64,000 nucleotides of DNA from a candidate division KSB1 bacterium (GTDB taxonomy: Bacteria; Electryoneota; RPQS01). The notes beneath the pieces are model-generated. The model was not told the DNA's origin. It saw only the letters and a list, made by a program, of their open reading frames with translations, and did not search any database. The stretch spans positions 167,812 to 231,811 of the forward strand of contig JACRMR010000020.1 of the NCBI GenBank assembly GCA_016214895.1, in the 5' to 3' direction. This document shows positions 44,912 through 54,260 of the stretch, in pieces. Position 1 is the stretch's first letter; every line of letters starts with the position of its first letter. Both the position numbers and the translations under genes were made by a program.

Positions 44912-46288
44912 TCAGTGCGCGACGTACCCGGCGGGCCGCGCGTTCCAGAGTGAGAACATCAGCAAGGCTCCGAGCGCGCTGAAGCCGATAATCCCCCAGG
45001 TCCAGCTGCCCCAGCCGAAGGTGTCGAGAAACCAGCCCAGGCCCCATCCGACGACGCCGCCGGCGAGGTATTGACAGCCGTCGAACATCCCTGCCGCCGA
45101 TGCCGCCGCGCGTTTGCCGCCGAAGTCCATGGATGCGACGCCGGAAAGCAGGCTATGGGTCGCTTGAATGCACACGGAAACCAGCATGAACATCCAGATC
45201 GAATACAGCGGCCCCCAGCCCTGACTGAAGTGCAAACCGAGCAGTGCGACCCCCTGTCCGACAAAGAAGATGGCAGCCACCGGCGGACGACGCGAACCAA
45301 ACACCTTGTCGCTCACAGTCCCGGCGACCAGCCCACCGACAATTGCTCCGACCGGCATTCCGACGGCGGTCAGCAGGAATTCTTTGGAATTGAATCCGAC
45401 CTGATGAACTTCGCGCATGAAACTCGGAAACCATTGGTCGATTCCGTGGCGGACAAAACCGGTGCAGAACTCGGCCAACGCAATGGTCAACATGGTCTTA
45501 TTGGTGAAGACCTTTTTGATAATCCACGCGTAATTGACTTTGATACCCTTCTCCGCTTCAGAGCCATCACCCGGGTCGAGGTGCTTGAAGCCAACCTCAT
45601 CCGGCCCGTTGGCGATCATCTTGTAGCCAAGCAGGACAATCAAGAGCAGCAGGGCCGCCGGAATGAAGAAGACGTATTGCCAGGCCATGTAGGTAACGAT
45701 CAGTCCGCCCACCGCCATGATCCCCAGTCGTCCGGCCTGGATCATGATGCCGAAGATGCCGCCAAACACGCCGCGTTCACGAACATGGAACCAGCCGGCG
45801 TTGACTTTTACGATTGAAAGCGCGCCGAAGGATTGGAAATAGCTGTTCGCCATCCAGATCAGGATCATGACCGTCATGAGCACCGACGTGGACTGGGTAA
45901 ACGCTCCCACGGCCGTTGCCGCGACGCCGAACAACAAGCTGAAGGCCACCACAAAGGATCCGCCGATCAGAATCGCTTTTCGCCCGCCGATGCGATCGGC
46001 CATCGGCCCGTTTAAGAACACGGCCAGCGCATAGGTCCAGAAACCGGCCGATACGATCATTCCCATCTGCTCCTTCGACCAGCCGAAGGTCTCACGCAGA
46101 ATAGGATTGGCAATTGTGATATTGTAGCGGCACATGTAATACGCCGCATAGAGCAGTCCCAGAGACACCCAGTTTTGAGCGCGTCGCTTGCGAAAGCCCG
46201 GCTGGTCGAGGTAGGAGCGATCGAATCCGCCATTTGAGGAAGGCGGTGCGGGAGCGCGGGGCGGACTGGGCGGCGAAGCGACGGTCAT
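44912..46288 (-). CDS. MFS transporter, OPA (organophosphate antiporter)-like, copy 1
   Basis: 458 residues with about twelve membrane helices. The start of the fold, NWVSLGLLYAAYYMCRYNITIA, and the loop MADRIGGRKAILIGG resemble GlpT/UhpT-type antiporters. Residues 230-260 form a cytoplasmic loop. The neighbour at 46338 is a paralogue on the same strand 49 bases upstream. The transported solute is unknown. Confidence 0.9.
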   Translation of the reverse strand: MTVASPPSPPRAPAPPSSNGGFDRSYLDQPGFRKRRAQNWVSLGLLYAAYYMCRYNITIANPILRETFGWSKEQMGMIVSAGFWTYALAVFLNGPMADRIGGRKAILIGGSFVVAFSLLFGVAATAVGAFTQSTSVLMTVMILIWMANSYFQSFGALSIVKVNAGWFHVRERGVFGGIFGIMIQAGRLGIMAVGGLIVTYMAWQYVFFIPAALLLLIVLLGYKMIANGPDEVGFKHLDPGDGSEAEKGIKVNYAWIIKKVFTNKTMLTIALAEFCTGFVRHGIDQWFPSFMREVHQVGFNSKEFLLTAVGMPVGAIVGGLVAGTVSDKVFGSRRPPVAAIFFVGQGVALLGLHFSQGWGPLYSIWMFMLVSVCIQATHSLLSGVASMDFGGKRAAASAAGMFDGCQYLAGGVVGWGLGWFLDTFGWGSWTWGIIGFSALGALLMFSLWNARPAGYVAH

Positions 46289-46337
46289 AGGTACGACTCC
46301 TTCAGCTCATCGTGTCAGGCAGCGAGGGGGCAGGTCG

Positions 46338-47600
46338 TTATTTTGCGCGGGCATTCCAAAGCAGACTCATGAGAATTCCTCCGACGAGGGCGAATCCGGC
46401 CAGACTAAGTGTCCAGCCTTCCCATCCGTAACGGTCGATCACACCGCCCACGACCGGCTGCACGAGCCCGGCGCCGACGTATTGAGCAGCGTCGATCATC
46501 CCTGCGGCACTGCCCGCGGCCTTGCGGCCGCCGAAGTCCATGGCCGCGGCGCCGCCGAGCAGGCTGTGCGGGCCATTGACGAAGAAGGAAATCAGGATAA
46601 GGTAGATCGCCACGCCAGTCGCGTCACCGGGCAGATAGCGAAACATCAGCAGCAGCACAAACTGCATGAAGTACATGATAGCCGTCGGTGGCCCGCGTCG
46701 CGACCCAAAAAGTTTGTCGGACGCCACCCCGGCCGCGAACGCCCCGAGCGTGGCAGCCACGGGGAGGGCCAATGCCTTGAGCTGGAAGGCGACGGAGTTC
46801 GTCGGTAGTTTCATCACTTCCTGCAGATAGGCCGGGAACCACTGCTCGAAGCCGTGGCGCACCCAGCCGGTGCAGAAGTAGGCGGCGGAAATGATCCAGA
46901 GCGTTCGACTGCTGACGACACGTTTCAGCGTCCAGAGAATTCCCATCGGCTCCGTGCTGCCATGGTCGTCATGGCTGGAACCGGGTGGCGCGTCGAAGCC
47001 AAGCTCTTCCGGGTGATCTCGAATGGTGTACCACGCTATGACGGCGAACCCGGCGGTAATCAGTGCCGGAACCGTGAACAGCGCGGGCCACTCATAATTT
47101 GCAATCAGCCAACCGCCCAGCAGGGTGATGCCGAAGCGACCGAGCTGAATCATCATGCCGAAAATTCCGGTGAACGTGCCGCGTTCGCTGAGCGCGAACC
47201 AGTTGCCGTTCACGCTGACAATCGAGGGCGCGCCGAAGGCCTGAAAGTACCCGTTCGCGCCCCACATGATCGCGAAGTAGGTGAGAGTGCCAAAATCGCC
47301 GCCGGCCGACATCAGCAGGTTCAAGCTGACCGTCCCCACGGCCCCGAACACAATCGCACGACGTCCACCCCAGCGGTCGGTAATCAGTCCGTTCACGAAC
47401 TGCCCGAGCGCGTACATCCAGAAGAACGAAGCGCTGATCCATCCCCACTGTTCGTTGGTCCACCCGAACTGCTCCGTCATCGTCGTCTTGCCGAACGACA
47501 GGTTATAGCGCGTCATGTAGTAAGACGCGTACATGAACCCCAACGGCAACCAGACGGTCGAGCGCACGCGACGATAGATCGGTGACTTGTGGTCCGTCAT
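46338..47600 (-). CDS. MFS transporter, OPA-like, copy 2
   Basis: 420 residues. VWLPLGFMYASYYMTRYNLSFG and GLITDRWGGRRAIVFG align with copy 1, as do the late MDFGGRKAAGSAAGMIDAAQY and MDFGGKRAAASAAGMFDGCQY segments in pieces. The two are a tandem duplication. Its start abuts the stop of the lipoprotein gene upstream with no gap. Confidence 0.9.
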   Translation of the reverse strand: MTDHKSPIYRRVRSTVWLPLGFMYASYYMTRYNLSFGKTTMTEQFGWTNEQWGWISASFFWMYALGQFVNGLITDRWGGRRAIVFGAVGTVSLNLLMSAGGDFGTLTYFAIMWGANGYFQAFGAPSIVSVNGNWFALSERGTFTGIFGMMIQLGRFGITLLGGWLIANYEWPALFTVPALITAGFAVIAWYTIRDHPEELGFDAPPGSSHDDHGSTEPMGILWTLKRVVSSRTLWIISAAYFCTGWVRHGFEQWFPAYLQEVMKLPTNSVAFQLKALALPVAATLGAFAAGVASDKLFGSRRGPPTAIMYFMQFVLLLMFRYLPGDATGVAIYLILISFFVNGPHSLLGGAAAMDFGGRKAAGSAAGMIDAAQYVGAGLVQPVVGGVIDRYGWEGWTLSLAGFALVGGILMSLLWNARAK

Positions 47601-48125
47601 CTAACCCTTGTCCGCCGTCGCCATCAGATCGGCAATGTACTCGTGCATTTCTTCCTTGCGCGGAAGTCTCCAGACCCGCGGGGATTGCGGCTGGAGTTTG
47701 GTAAACGCGAAGGGATAGCGGTCCGTGCCGACCGGCTGCGCCACGAGAATACTAATCTCGCCGGGTCTAACGATCACGGAATCGAGCGCGCCCCCGGACG
47801 TTGGATTCAGTTTTCGCACCCAGGCCACGGCCGTGACCCGGTACACTCCGGACGGAACATTGAGCACCAGTGTCGATTGCAGGTCGGCCATCGGCACGCG
47901 GGGCAGCGCGCGGGTGTCCACTCCGCCTTCGAGTTGAATCTGCGACATCCAGCTTTCGCGGTCAAAATCCGCGAGTTTCGGGAAGCGCACGAGTACGGCG
48001 CCCGTTTGCGCGTCGAGCATCACGCTGCTCGGCGGGCCGGAGTCCTCCGCGTGCTTGCCCTTGCAGCCGGCGAGGACGGCAATGACAAGGATTGCGCTCA
48101 ACGTGAGTTGCCGCTTACTTCGCAC
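47601..48125 (-). CDS. Lipoprotein of unknown function
   Basis: 174 residues with a lipobox (VIAVLAGCKG, Cys near residue 21). The remainder is beta-rich (TLVLNVPSGVYRVTAVAWVRK) and ends in a basic helix (EEMHEYIADLMATADKG). No family recognised. Overlaps the ankyrin gene by 11 bases and abuts the transporter gene, so it belongs to the same operon. Confidence 0.75.
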   Translation of the reverse strand: MRSKRQLTLSAILVIAVLAGCKGKHAEDSGPPSSVMLDAQTGAVLVRFPKLADFDRESWMSQIQLEGGVDTRALPRVPMADLQSTLVLNVPSGVYRVTAVAWVRKLNPTSGGALDSVIVRPGEISILVAQPVGTDRYPFAFTKLQPQSPRVWRLPRKEEMHEYIADLMATADKG

Positions 48126-48672
48126 CGAGCGACCCCAGATATTCGACGACTTCCTTGCTTCCCATCTCTTGAGCCAGCAGCAGCGCGGTTTCGCCGTGGT
48201 CCGCCTGGGCGTTGATGTTGGCGCCTTTGCCGATCAGAAATTTGACCATGCCAATCTGATTCCGGCGCGCGGCCCACAGCAGCGGTGTCTTCCCGTGTAT
48301 ATCACCAAACTCGATATCTGCCTTGTGATTCAGCAGCAGCTCGGCCATGCGAAGTTTGCCGCCGTATGCCGCACGATTAAGGGGAGTCAATCCCGCTTCA
48401 TCGCGGGAATCCACGAGCGCGCCGGATTGCAACAGAAACTCCGTGATCTCGTAGCGGTCGTAGGCCACCGCGATGTGCATCGCCGTCGCCCCGTGGTCCG
48501 TGGGAGTCTCGAGCTTCCAGCCGTGGTCGATGAATCGCTTGACATCTTCGAAGTTATTGTTGCGGATCGCCGCAAAAATGTCATGGGATACCGGCGTCGG
48601 CCCCTTGCAGGCGCCGACAAGCATGGTCACTACCAGCAGCGTTGACAAAAGCCGGGCGAAGGAACGCATCAT
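48115..48672 (-). CDS. Ankyrin-repeat lipoprotein
   Basis: 185 residues. Leader with lipobox LVGACKG, then about four ankyrin repeats: TDHGATAMHIAVAYDRYEI, DEAGLTPLNRAAYGGKLRM, DIHGKTPLLWAARRNQIGM and ADHGETALLLAQEMGSKEV. Ankyrin proteins bind partner proteins; here in the periplasm or outer membrane. Confidence 0.93.
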   Translation of the reverse strand: MMRSFARLLSTLLVVTMLVGACKGPTPVSHDIFAAIRNNNFEDVKRFIDHGWKLETPTDHGATAMHIAVAYDRYEITEFLLQSGALVDSRDEAGLTPLNRAAYGGKLRMAELLLNHKADIEFGDIHGKTPLLWAARRNQIGMVKFLIGKGANINAQADHGETALLLAQEMGSKEVVEYLGSLGAK

Positions 48673-48690
48673 CTTGGATCATCGGGTTAG

Positions 48691-50139
48691 TTAATACGGG
48701 TAGGGGTATCGCCCGCGGGAACCGCCGTATCCGGGCGGCGCGATGCCATAGGAGATGCCGAACGACAGCGACCGCGTTCGGTAGAAGTGATCGGGGAATG
48801 GTCGGTCTTGGTTTTCGTCGAAGTCCAGATTGATCGACAACTTGTCCTCGACAAAGTAGCGCAGATCCGCGGAGAATCCGACGCTCCAGGTGTCGTAGGT
48901 GCCGCTGTACGGGCTGGATGGCTCGGAGATCCGGCGATTCGTGAAGATTCCGGCCGCGGCTTGCCAACGGCCGGCAATAACGTATTCGGCGGATAGTTCT
49001 GAATTGGTCTCGAACCCGTCCACCGTGTCGTTCAATGCGAAGACAGCTTCCGCCGCAGCGCCTAACTGCCAGCGCATGCCGATGGGCAGGAAATACTCCC
49101 CGCGCAGACCCGCCAGCACGTCGTCGTCGAAACTCTGGGAGCGTTGGTATTCCGCCCGCGCGGAATCATACGTAATGACACCGTTGGCCGCATCGATCTG
49201 CTGCCAGTAGGTGGTCGATCTGTCAATGGAATTCCGGTGCCGCGCACTCAGCACGGGGCCGACGAAATAGCCGCGCTGGCGCAAGAAGGATCGGAACGCT
49301 TCGCTGCCGAGCGGCTCGTCAATGCGATACAGGTTGTAGGCATCGAGGCCGCGGCCGCGAACGGCCGGATCGTCGCGCAGTAGTTTTTCGATATCAGACC
49401 AGAAAAAGCGATCCGGCCGATTGTGCAAGCTCTTGTAATCGCTTCGTTGAAACAGCAGCGCGGCGACCTTGCGGCGAGTCTCGGCGGTCAGTCCGCTTTC
49501 GATATAACCGGACTCGAGTAAGCGCTCCTCGAATATTCGCGTCAGATAGACGGCATTCACGTCGCGGACGCGGCCGTAGCCCACACTCAGATCGGCATTC
49601 CCGGAGTAGTGGTAATCCCAACTCTCGCGGCGATCCTCGTGCAGCGAATACAGGGTGTCGCCGACAAGTTGACTACCGGACGAGTTCCAATACTGGTAAT
49701 AGGATGCGGCGCCGCCAAGGCTCACTTCGCCGCCCACCGCCATCGCCCACGGGTACAATCGCGCATCGGCGTTGCCGCTGACGGATTCGTTGAGCTGACG
49801 AGTGCGCGAGTCCTGGTCGTGTTCGCCACTCGTCACGATCTGATCATGGTGGGACCAACTGCGTCGCCCATCGCCGCTGCCGCGCAGACTGAAGGACAAT
49901 CGTCGCGGGTCCGAATCGAACAGCCGGGAATAGTAGCCGCTCGCCCCGCCCGTGTAGTTCTCCGCCTTGTCGCCGTAGTCGATCCCCGACGAGTGACGCT
50001 GGGCATAGCTGCCATCCATCGCGAGATACCACTTCTGCACGTGATGCGCAGGAATCCGAAAGTCCTTGAAGTCGTCAGCCCGCGCTCCCGTGCAGTAACT
50101 GAAGATCAAGATCAAGGAAACCAGCCTGACATGAACCAT
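48691..50139 (-). CDS. Putative beta-barrel outer membrane protein
   Basis: 482 residues with a signal peptide (1-20). The sequence alternates aromatic/hydrophobic and polar residues (SASYYQYW-like, LRGEYFLPIGMRW, FSADLRYFVEDKLSINLDFDEN) and ends in a short Gly/Tyr/Pro-rich tail (GSRGRYPYPY). A helical part in the middle (EKLLRDDPAVRGRGLDAYNL) suggests a periplasmic insertion. Overall like a porin-type or DUF-type barrel; no family certain. Confidence 0.65.
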   Translation of the reverse strand: MVHVRLVSLILIFSYCTGARADDFKDFRIPAHHVQKWYLAMDGSYAQRHSSGIDYGDKAENYTGGASGYYSRLFDSDPRRLSFSLRGSGDGRRSWSHHDQIVTSGEHDQDSRTRQLNESVSGNADARLYPWAMAVGGEVSLGGAASYYQYWNSSGSQLVGDTLYSLHEDRRESWDYHYSGNADLSVGYGRVRDVNAVYLTRIFEERLLESGYIESGLTAETRRKVAALLFQRSDYKSLHNRPDRFFWSDIEKLLRDDPAVRGRGLDAYNLYRIDEPLGSEAFRSFLRQRGYFVGPVLSARHRNSIDRSTTYWQQIDAANGVITYDSARAEYQRSQSFDDDVLAGLRGEYFLPIGMRWQLGAAAEAVFALNDTVDGFETNSELSAEYVIAGRWQAAAGIFTNRRISEPSSPYSGTYDTWSVGFSADLRYFVEDKLSINLDFDENQDRPFPDHFYRTRSLSFGISYGIAPPGYGGSRGRYPYPY

Positions 50140-50213
50140 GACAAGCCTCGATGTGTGAAGATATGTGCATGCCCGTTACCCCCATGGTGACGGGACCGTC
50201 AGTCGTTTCGCGC

Positions 50214-51218
50214 TCACGGATCCGCGACCGCCACCACCCCGGTACCCGTGAATTTGCTATGCTTCAATGCGAGTAAGTGTTCGTTCAAGTGCTCGAAGTC
50301 AAAGACGGTAATGTCCGGACGCAAGCGCATTCGCGCGGCGATCTCGAGCAGTTCGCGAACATCGGCGCGCGTGGAATTGGCCACGCTGCGGATGCTGCGC
50401 TCGCCCCACAGTGGCTCATAGGGAAAGGCGGGAATATCGGACATGTGAATCCCGGCGCAAACTACCGAACCGCCCTTCACCAGCTGCGTGAGCGCGCGTG
50501 GCACCAATTCTCCTGCGGCAGCAAAAATGATCACACTGTCGAGTGGAACGGGCGGCTGGTCGTCCGGTCCGCCCGCCCATTTCGCACCTATCTTTCGTGC
50601 GTGTTCCTGCCCGGCCTCGCCGCGTGTGATGACATAGCACTCCGCGCCGCAGTCATGGGCGACCTGCAGTGTGAGATGAGCCGACGAGCCGAATCCGTAC
50701 AAACCGAGTCGTCCTCCGCGCGGGACATGGGCGAGCTTCAAAGCACGGTAGCCGATGACACCGGAGCACAACAGCGGCGCTTGCAATACCGGCTCAACAT
50801 GCGGCGACAACGGATAGACGAAAGTCGCCCGCGCCGTCATGTACTCGGCAAAGCCGCCGTCGGTGTGCTGTCCCGTATAGCGGCCATGATCACAGAGATT
50901 CTCGCGATCGCTCCGGCAATAGGCGCACACGCCGCACGTCCCGGCGAGCCACGGCACACCTACGCGCTCGCCCGTTCGCAGGTAGTTGACGCCTTCACCG
51001 AGTTTGTCCACGACTCCGACGATCTGATGACCCGGCGTGATCGGCAGCTTCGGCAGCGGGATCTCGCCCTCGATGGTATGCAGATCCGTCCGGCACAACG
51101 CGCAGCACAGGACGCGAATCCGCACGTCACCCGTTCCCGGCTCCGGCAGCGGTCGCTCAACGAGCCTTAAGGGTCGCGTCTCAATGCTTGCGGGTAGGTC
51201 CAGGATCCAGGCACGCAT
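50214..51218 (-). CDS. Zinc-dependent alcohol dehydrogenase family protein
   Basis: 334 residues. Catalytic zinc Cys in CCALCRTDLHTIEG, GHQIVGVVDKLGEGV following, structural zinc cluster GTCGVCAYCRSDRENLC, and NAD(P) loop GLYGFGSSAHL. The family reduces aldehydes or oxidises alcohols. It begins 3 bases after the stop of the DUF2064 gene, in one transcription unit with DUF2064 and DUF547. Confidence 0.95.
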   Translation of the reverse strand: MRAWILDLPASIETRPLRLVERPLPEPGTGDVRIRVLCCALCRTDLHTIEGEIPLPKLPITPGHQIVGVVDKLGEGVNYLRTGERVGVPWLAGTCGVCAYCRSDRENLCDHGRYTGQHTDGGFAEYMTARATFVYPLSPHVEPVLQAPLLCSGVIGYRALKLAHVPRGGRLGLYGFGSSAHLTLQVAHDCGAECYVITRGEAGQEHARKIGAKWAGGPDDQPPVPLDSVIIFAAAGELVPRALTQLVKGGSVVCAGIHMSDIPAFPYEPLWGERSIRSVANSTRADVRELLEIAARMRLRPDITVFDFEHLNEHLLALKHSKFTGTGVVAVADP

Positions 51219-51221
51219 AAA

Positions 51222-51866
51222 TTAACCGCGCAGACTCCGTTGGTAGTCGTCCCAGTCGGCCTGCGTTTCGACGATTCGCTGTGGCGCGACTTCGGTCCAG
51301 GCGGAATTCCGGGCGCGCAGCAGATCGCGAACATCATCCATGAAGAAACGCGAATCCCAATTCACTTGTTCAAACACGTCGGATAACGGAGCCGAAAGCC
51401 CCAGCAGATAGAGTCCGCCGTTCGACGCCGGGCCGAGCACGAGGTCCGCGCCCTTGAGGGCGAGGAACGCCTGTATTAGATGCAGTTTCGTCAGCCACGG
51501 ACACTCGGCAACGGTAATCACCAGACGCGACACGCCGCGGACGAGCATCTCACGGGACATTGCGCGGATCCGCTCGCCGACGTCGGCATGAGCAGTCGTC
51601 AATGCCGTCACGCGCGGCCCGAAAAACCGTCGCAATTCCGGCTCGTCCACCGCGCGATCGACGGAAACATGGATAGCCGTAGTGACAGGCAGGCTGTTCA
51701 ACAGTCGATCGGCGATGACCAACAGCGACTCCGCGGCAATCAAGGCTTGCTCTTCGCCCGCGGTTTCGGCGAACATCGGCAACACCGCTCCGCGTTCCGG
51801 CCAGTGGATGATGCAGGCGACGGCGTCCTTCGCCGTTGCCACAGCATCGCCGGCGCTATTCGCCAT
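51222..51866 (-). CDS. DUF2064/TIGR04282-like glycosyltransferase-fold protein
   Basis: 214 residues. The stretch ADLVLGPASNGGLYLLGL corresponds to the GPAxDGGYYLIGL signature of the DUF2064 family, and VAECPWL occupies the position of the DCPDL metal-binding segment, whose first Asp is changed. Members are seen in arsenosugar-type clusters, but no arsM or arsS is present here. Overlaps DUF547 by 11 bases. Confidence 0.85.
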   Translation of the reverse strand: MANSAGDAVATAKDAVACIIHWPERGAVLPMFAETAGEEQALIAAESLLVIADRLLNSLPVTTAIHVSVDRAVDEPELRRFFGPRVTALTTAHADVGERIRAMSREMLVRGVSRLVITVAECPWLTKLHLIQAFLALKGADLVLGPASNGGLYLLGLSAPLSDVFEQVNWDSRFFMDDVRDLLRARNSAWTEVAPQRIVETQADWDDYQRSLRG

Positions 51867-52644
51867 TCAGCGACCAATCGAATTCAGTGTATTCCAATCT
51901 CGGTTCGGGGGGGGCGCCGGGAAAATAGGTGCGGACAAAGGTCAGGATTCCGGCACGCTTGCCGAAGTCCATACTATACCAATCGAAGATCGGGGAGAGG
52001 GTCAGCGTTCCGTCGGCGAAGCGATTGCAGTCGGGGCGCTCGGTCATGAACGCGCGGACCTGATCGTCAAGCTGTGCATCGACGTGCTCCGGGAGGTAGG
52101 GGTCGCCGCGCAGTCGCGGACTGCCAACCGCGGCATTGCAGATGGCGAAATGCGTGCGTGGATCTTTGAAGGACGGCCGCAGCACGTCGTGCTCGAGATT
52201 GCCGAGCGAAACCGTGTGACCAAACAGGGGGATGAACTCGACGTTCCAGGGGGAGGTGAAGAAGCCAAGGTCTTTGACGGAGGTCAGCGGCCAGTGATTC
52301 AGGACGAGCTGAATCACCGCCGCATTATAGAGGTTCAATACGAAGGCGAGTCGCTCTGACCGGGTCCAGCGTTCGAACTCGGCGTAAGGTACCCGATCGG
52401 CCTCCGCGACAAAGCCGTCGAGTAGGGCACGGTCTTTGGCCAGCTCACCATACTGGACCTGGCCCTGATGCACGTGATTCGACAGGACCGCGCTCCAGCC
52501 GACATAGGAGTGGTCGAAGGCGTACGCCGAACCCAAGACTTGTAGCAGCACAGCGCAACGGAGCACGCAGCGACTCAGCAAGCGGCTCTCCCGTCTGTCA
52601 GGCGGGCGGTCTTGCGCGGGCCGACCCGGACGAATCCGAGCCAA
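51856..52644 (-). CDS. DUF547 domain protein
   Basis: 262 residues with a long N-terminus and a signal-like helix (CAVLLQVLGSAYAF). The DUF547 core shows VQYGELAKDRALLDGF, FVLNLYNAAVIQLVL, SLGNLEHDVLRPSF, HFAICNAAVGSPRL and LSPIFDWYSMDFG. The fold is a papain-like cysteine-protease relative of unknown activity; Cys in AICNAA and His in THF are compatible with the site. A MerA-like gene is divergent. Confidence 0.92.
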   Translation of the reverse strand: MARIRPGRPAQDRPPDRRESRLLSRCVLRCAVLLQVLGSAYAFDHSYVGWSAVLSNHVHQGQVQYGELAKDRALLDGFVAEADRVPYAEFERWTRSERLAFVLNLYNAAVIQLVLNHWPLTSVKDLGFFTSPWNVEFIPLFGHTVSLGNLEHDVLRPSFKDPRTHFAICNAAVGSPRLRGDPYLPEHVDAQLDDQVRAFMTERPDCNRFADGTLTLSPIFDWYSMDFGKRAGILTFVRTYFPGAPPEPRLEYTEFDWSLNGE

Positions 52645-52676
52645 ATGCTATCAGCGAACAACGTATCGCCTCGGGC

Positions 52677-52704
52677 TTGCACATCTGACCAAAACTGCTA
52701 TATT
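52677..52704 (+). promoter_or_regulatory. Putative promoter of the MerA-like gene
   Basis: TTGCAC (52677-52682), 16 bases, TATATT (52699-52704). A start at the TTG at 52703 would fall on the -10, which supports translation starting downstream at 52799. Confidence 0.5.
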
Positions 52705-52798
52705 GACAGGAAAATATAGCGAACTTTCGGCGAAGTCGCAACGCAGTTTGCAGAGCGGAAACCTTCAACTATTCGTCTGCAATTCATCACGATTCGGG

Positions 52799-54241
52799 AT
52801 GAGTCACGGACCTCCAGGCATCATGGGCACTGGCCAACAAGATAGTTCTCCCTTTCATTTGATCGTGATCGGAAGCGGACCCGCGGGCTGGGGTGCCGCT
52901 GTCGCCGCGGCGGGGCTTGGCGCGCGTGTCGCGCTGATCGAGCGCGGGACCGTCGGCGGCGATGGATTCCTCTCGTGCGCCGTCGCCTACCAGTGGTTCC
53001 GTGCCGCGTTGCTGAAGCCGTGGCCCGCGCCGAACGCCGGGCCGTCGGCCACGCCGCGCCACACCGACTTTGCGCGGATTTGCCGGGAGTCCCGGCAGGC
53101 GCAAGCACAAATTGCGAGTCGGCATCGACCGGACCAGCTTAGCGCGACGCAGGTCGAGTTGATCCGCGGTGAAGCGCGGTTTGTGGATGAACGGACGCTG
53201 GTTGTCGCCAACCGGAGCCTTCAGATTTCTCGCGCGGTAATTGCCAGCGGATCCCGGAACCGGATCCCGGAGCTTTCCGGCCTGCGCGCCGAACACTACA
53301 TTTTTCCGGAGCAGATTGTCGAACTCGATTCGCTCCCCGAACGAGTCGGTGTCGTTGGCGCAGGTTCACGGGGCGTGGAGGTCGCGCAATGTTTCGCGCG
53401 TCTGGGCAGCAAGGTCACGCTTTACGAGCGAAACCCGCGAATCCTCGCGGGTTTCCCGGACGAGGTCGCTTCGCTGCTTCGTCGGCAGTTGCTTTCCGAA
53501 GGTGTTGAACTCCGCGAAGATTGTCGCGATGAAGCGGTGTGCGATGCCAACGCGGGAGTATGGATCGCCGGGGAGTGTGCGACCGGACGTTATCGCGATG
53601 CGGCTCTGAAGATCGTCGTCACCTGCGGTCGAATCGCGAATACCGAGCGCCTGGATCTTGCGCGCGCGGGCATCGAGTGTGCGGACGGCATCGTGGACGT
53701 CGGCGATCGCCTGCGAACGACCAATCGCCGCGTATTCGCGGCCGGCGATGTCTGCGCGCTCGATCGCTCTGTGCACGGCGCCCGGGCGCAGGCCCGGTTG
53801 GTCGTGGCGAATGCGCTGTTTTTCGGACGGGAGCGATTATCGAATCTGCACGTGCCACGATGCATCCACACGGATCCGGGCGTCGCCCTGCTCGGGTGGA
53901 GTCAGGCGGAGTCGGCGCGGCGGAGCACAACGTCGCTTTCGCTGAGCGAAGTCGATGCGGATTTGCACGGGGAGCATCCGGACGGTTACGTTTCGCTGGC
54001 CTGCGATCAAGCCGGCTACGTCCGGGGCGGGGTGGTCGTTTCTCGTTTCGCCGAGACGCTCATCGGCGAACTGGAACTGGCGGTTCATCATCGCCTCCGG
54101 CTCTCCTCTCTGACCTCTACGCTGCATCCCTATGGCTCTTCTGCCGAGGCCTTTCGGGTGGCGGCGGATCGTTTCCGTCGTTCGCTGCTCACGCCGTTTA
54201 CCGCCGCCATCCTGAAGCGCGTGGCAAAGCTCAAAAGATGA
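52799..54241 (+). CDS. MerA/Lpd-like FAD oxidoreductase lacking the redox disulfide
   Basis: 480 residues. FAD site IVIGSGPAGWGAAVAAAG, NAD(P) site VGVVGAGSRGVEVAQCF, second FAD motif RVFAAGDVCA and a dimerisation domain ending LHPYGSSAEAFRVAADRF. Where relatives have GGDCxNxGCVPSK, this protein reads GGDGFLSCAVAY: the first Cys is Gly, the spacing is one shorter and the Lys is lost. It is therefore unlikely to work as a disulfide reductase. The ATG at 52799 is chosen over the frame start at 52703; 52823 is another candidate. Confidence 0.85.
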   Translation: MSHGPPGIMGTGQQDSSPFHLIVIGSGPAGWGAAVAAAGLGARVALIERGTVGGDGFLSCAVAYQWFRAALLKPWPAPNAGPSATPRHTDFARICRESRQAQAQIASRHRPDQLSATQVELIRGEARFVDERTLVVANRSLQISRAVIASGSRNRIPELSGLRAEHYIFPEQIVELDSLPERVGVVGAGSRGVEVAQCFARLGSKVTLYERNPRILAGFPDEVASLLRRQLLSEGVELREDCRDEAVCDANAGVWIAGECATGRYRDAALKIVVTCGRIANTERLDLARAGIECADGIVDVGDRLRTTNRRVFAAGDVCALDRSVHGARAQARLVVANALFFGRERLSNLHVPRCIHTDPGVALLGWSQAESARRSTTSLSLSEVDADLHGEHPDGYVSLACDQAGYVRGGVVVSRFAETLIGELELAVHHRLRLSSLTSTLHPYGSSAEAFRVAADRFRRSLLTPFTAAILKRVAKLKR

Positions 54242-54260
54242 TCGGCCGCGGCCATCACAA

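Noticed and set aside
52703-52798. Translation start of the MerA-like gene at the TTG at 52703
   Set aside because: That codon overlaps the likely -10 element, and the extra residues do not match the family.
51222-54241. Complete arsenosugar biosynthesis cluster
   Set aside because: DUF547, DUF2064 and a MerA-like protein are present, but no arsM, arsS or phosphatase gene is seen in the window.
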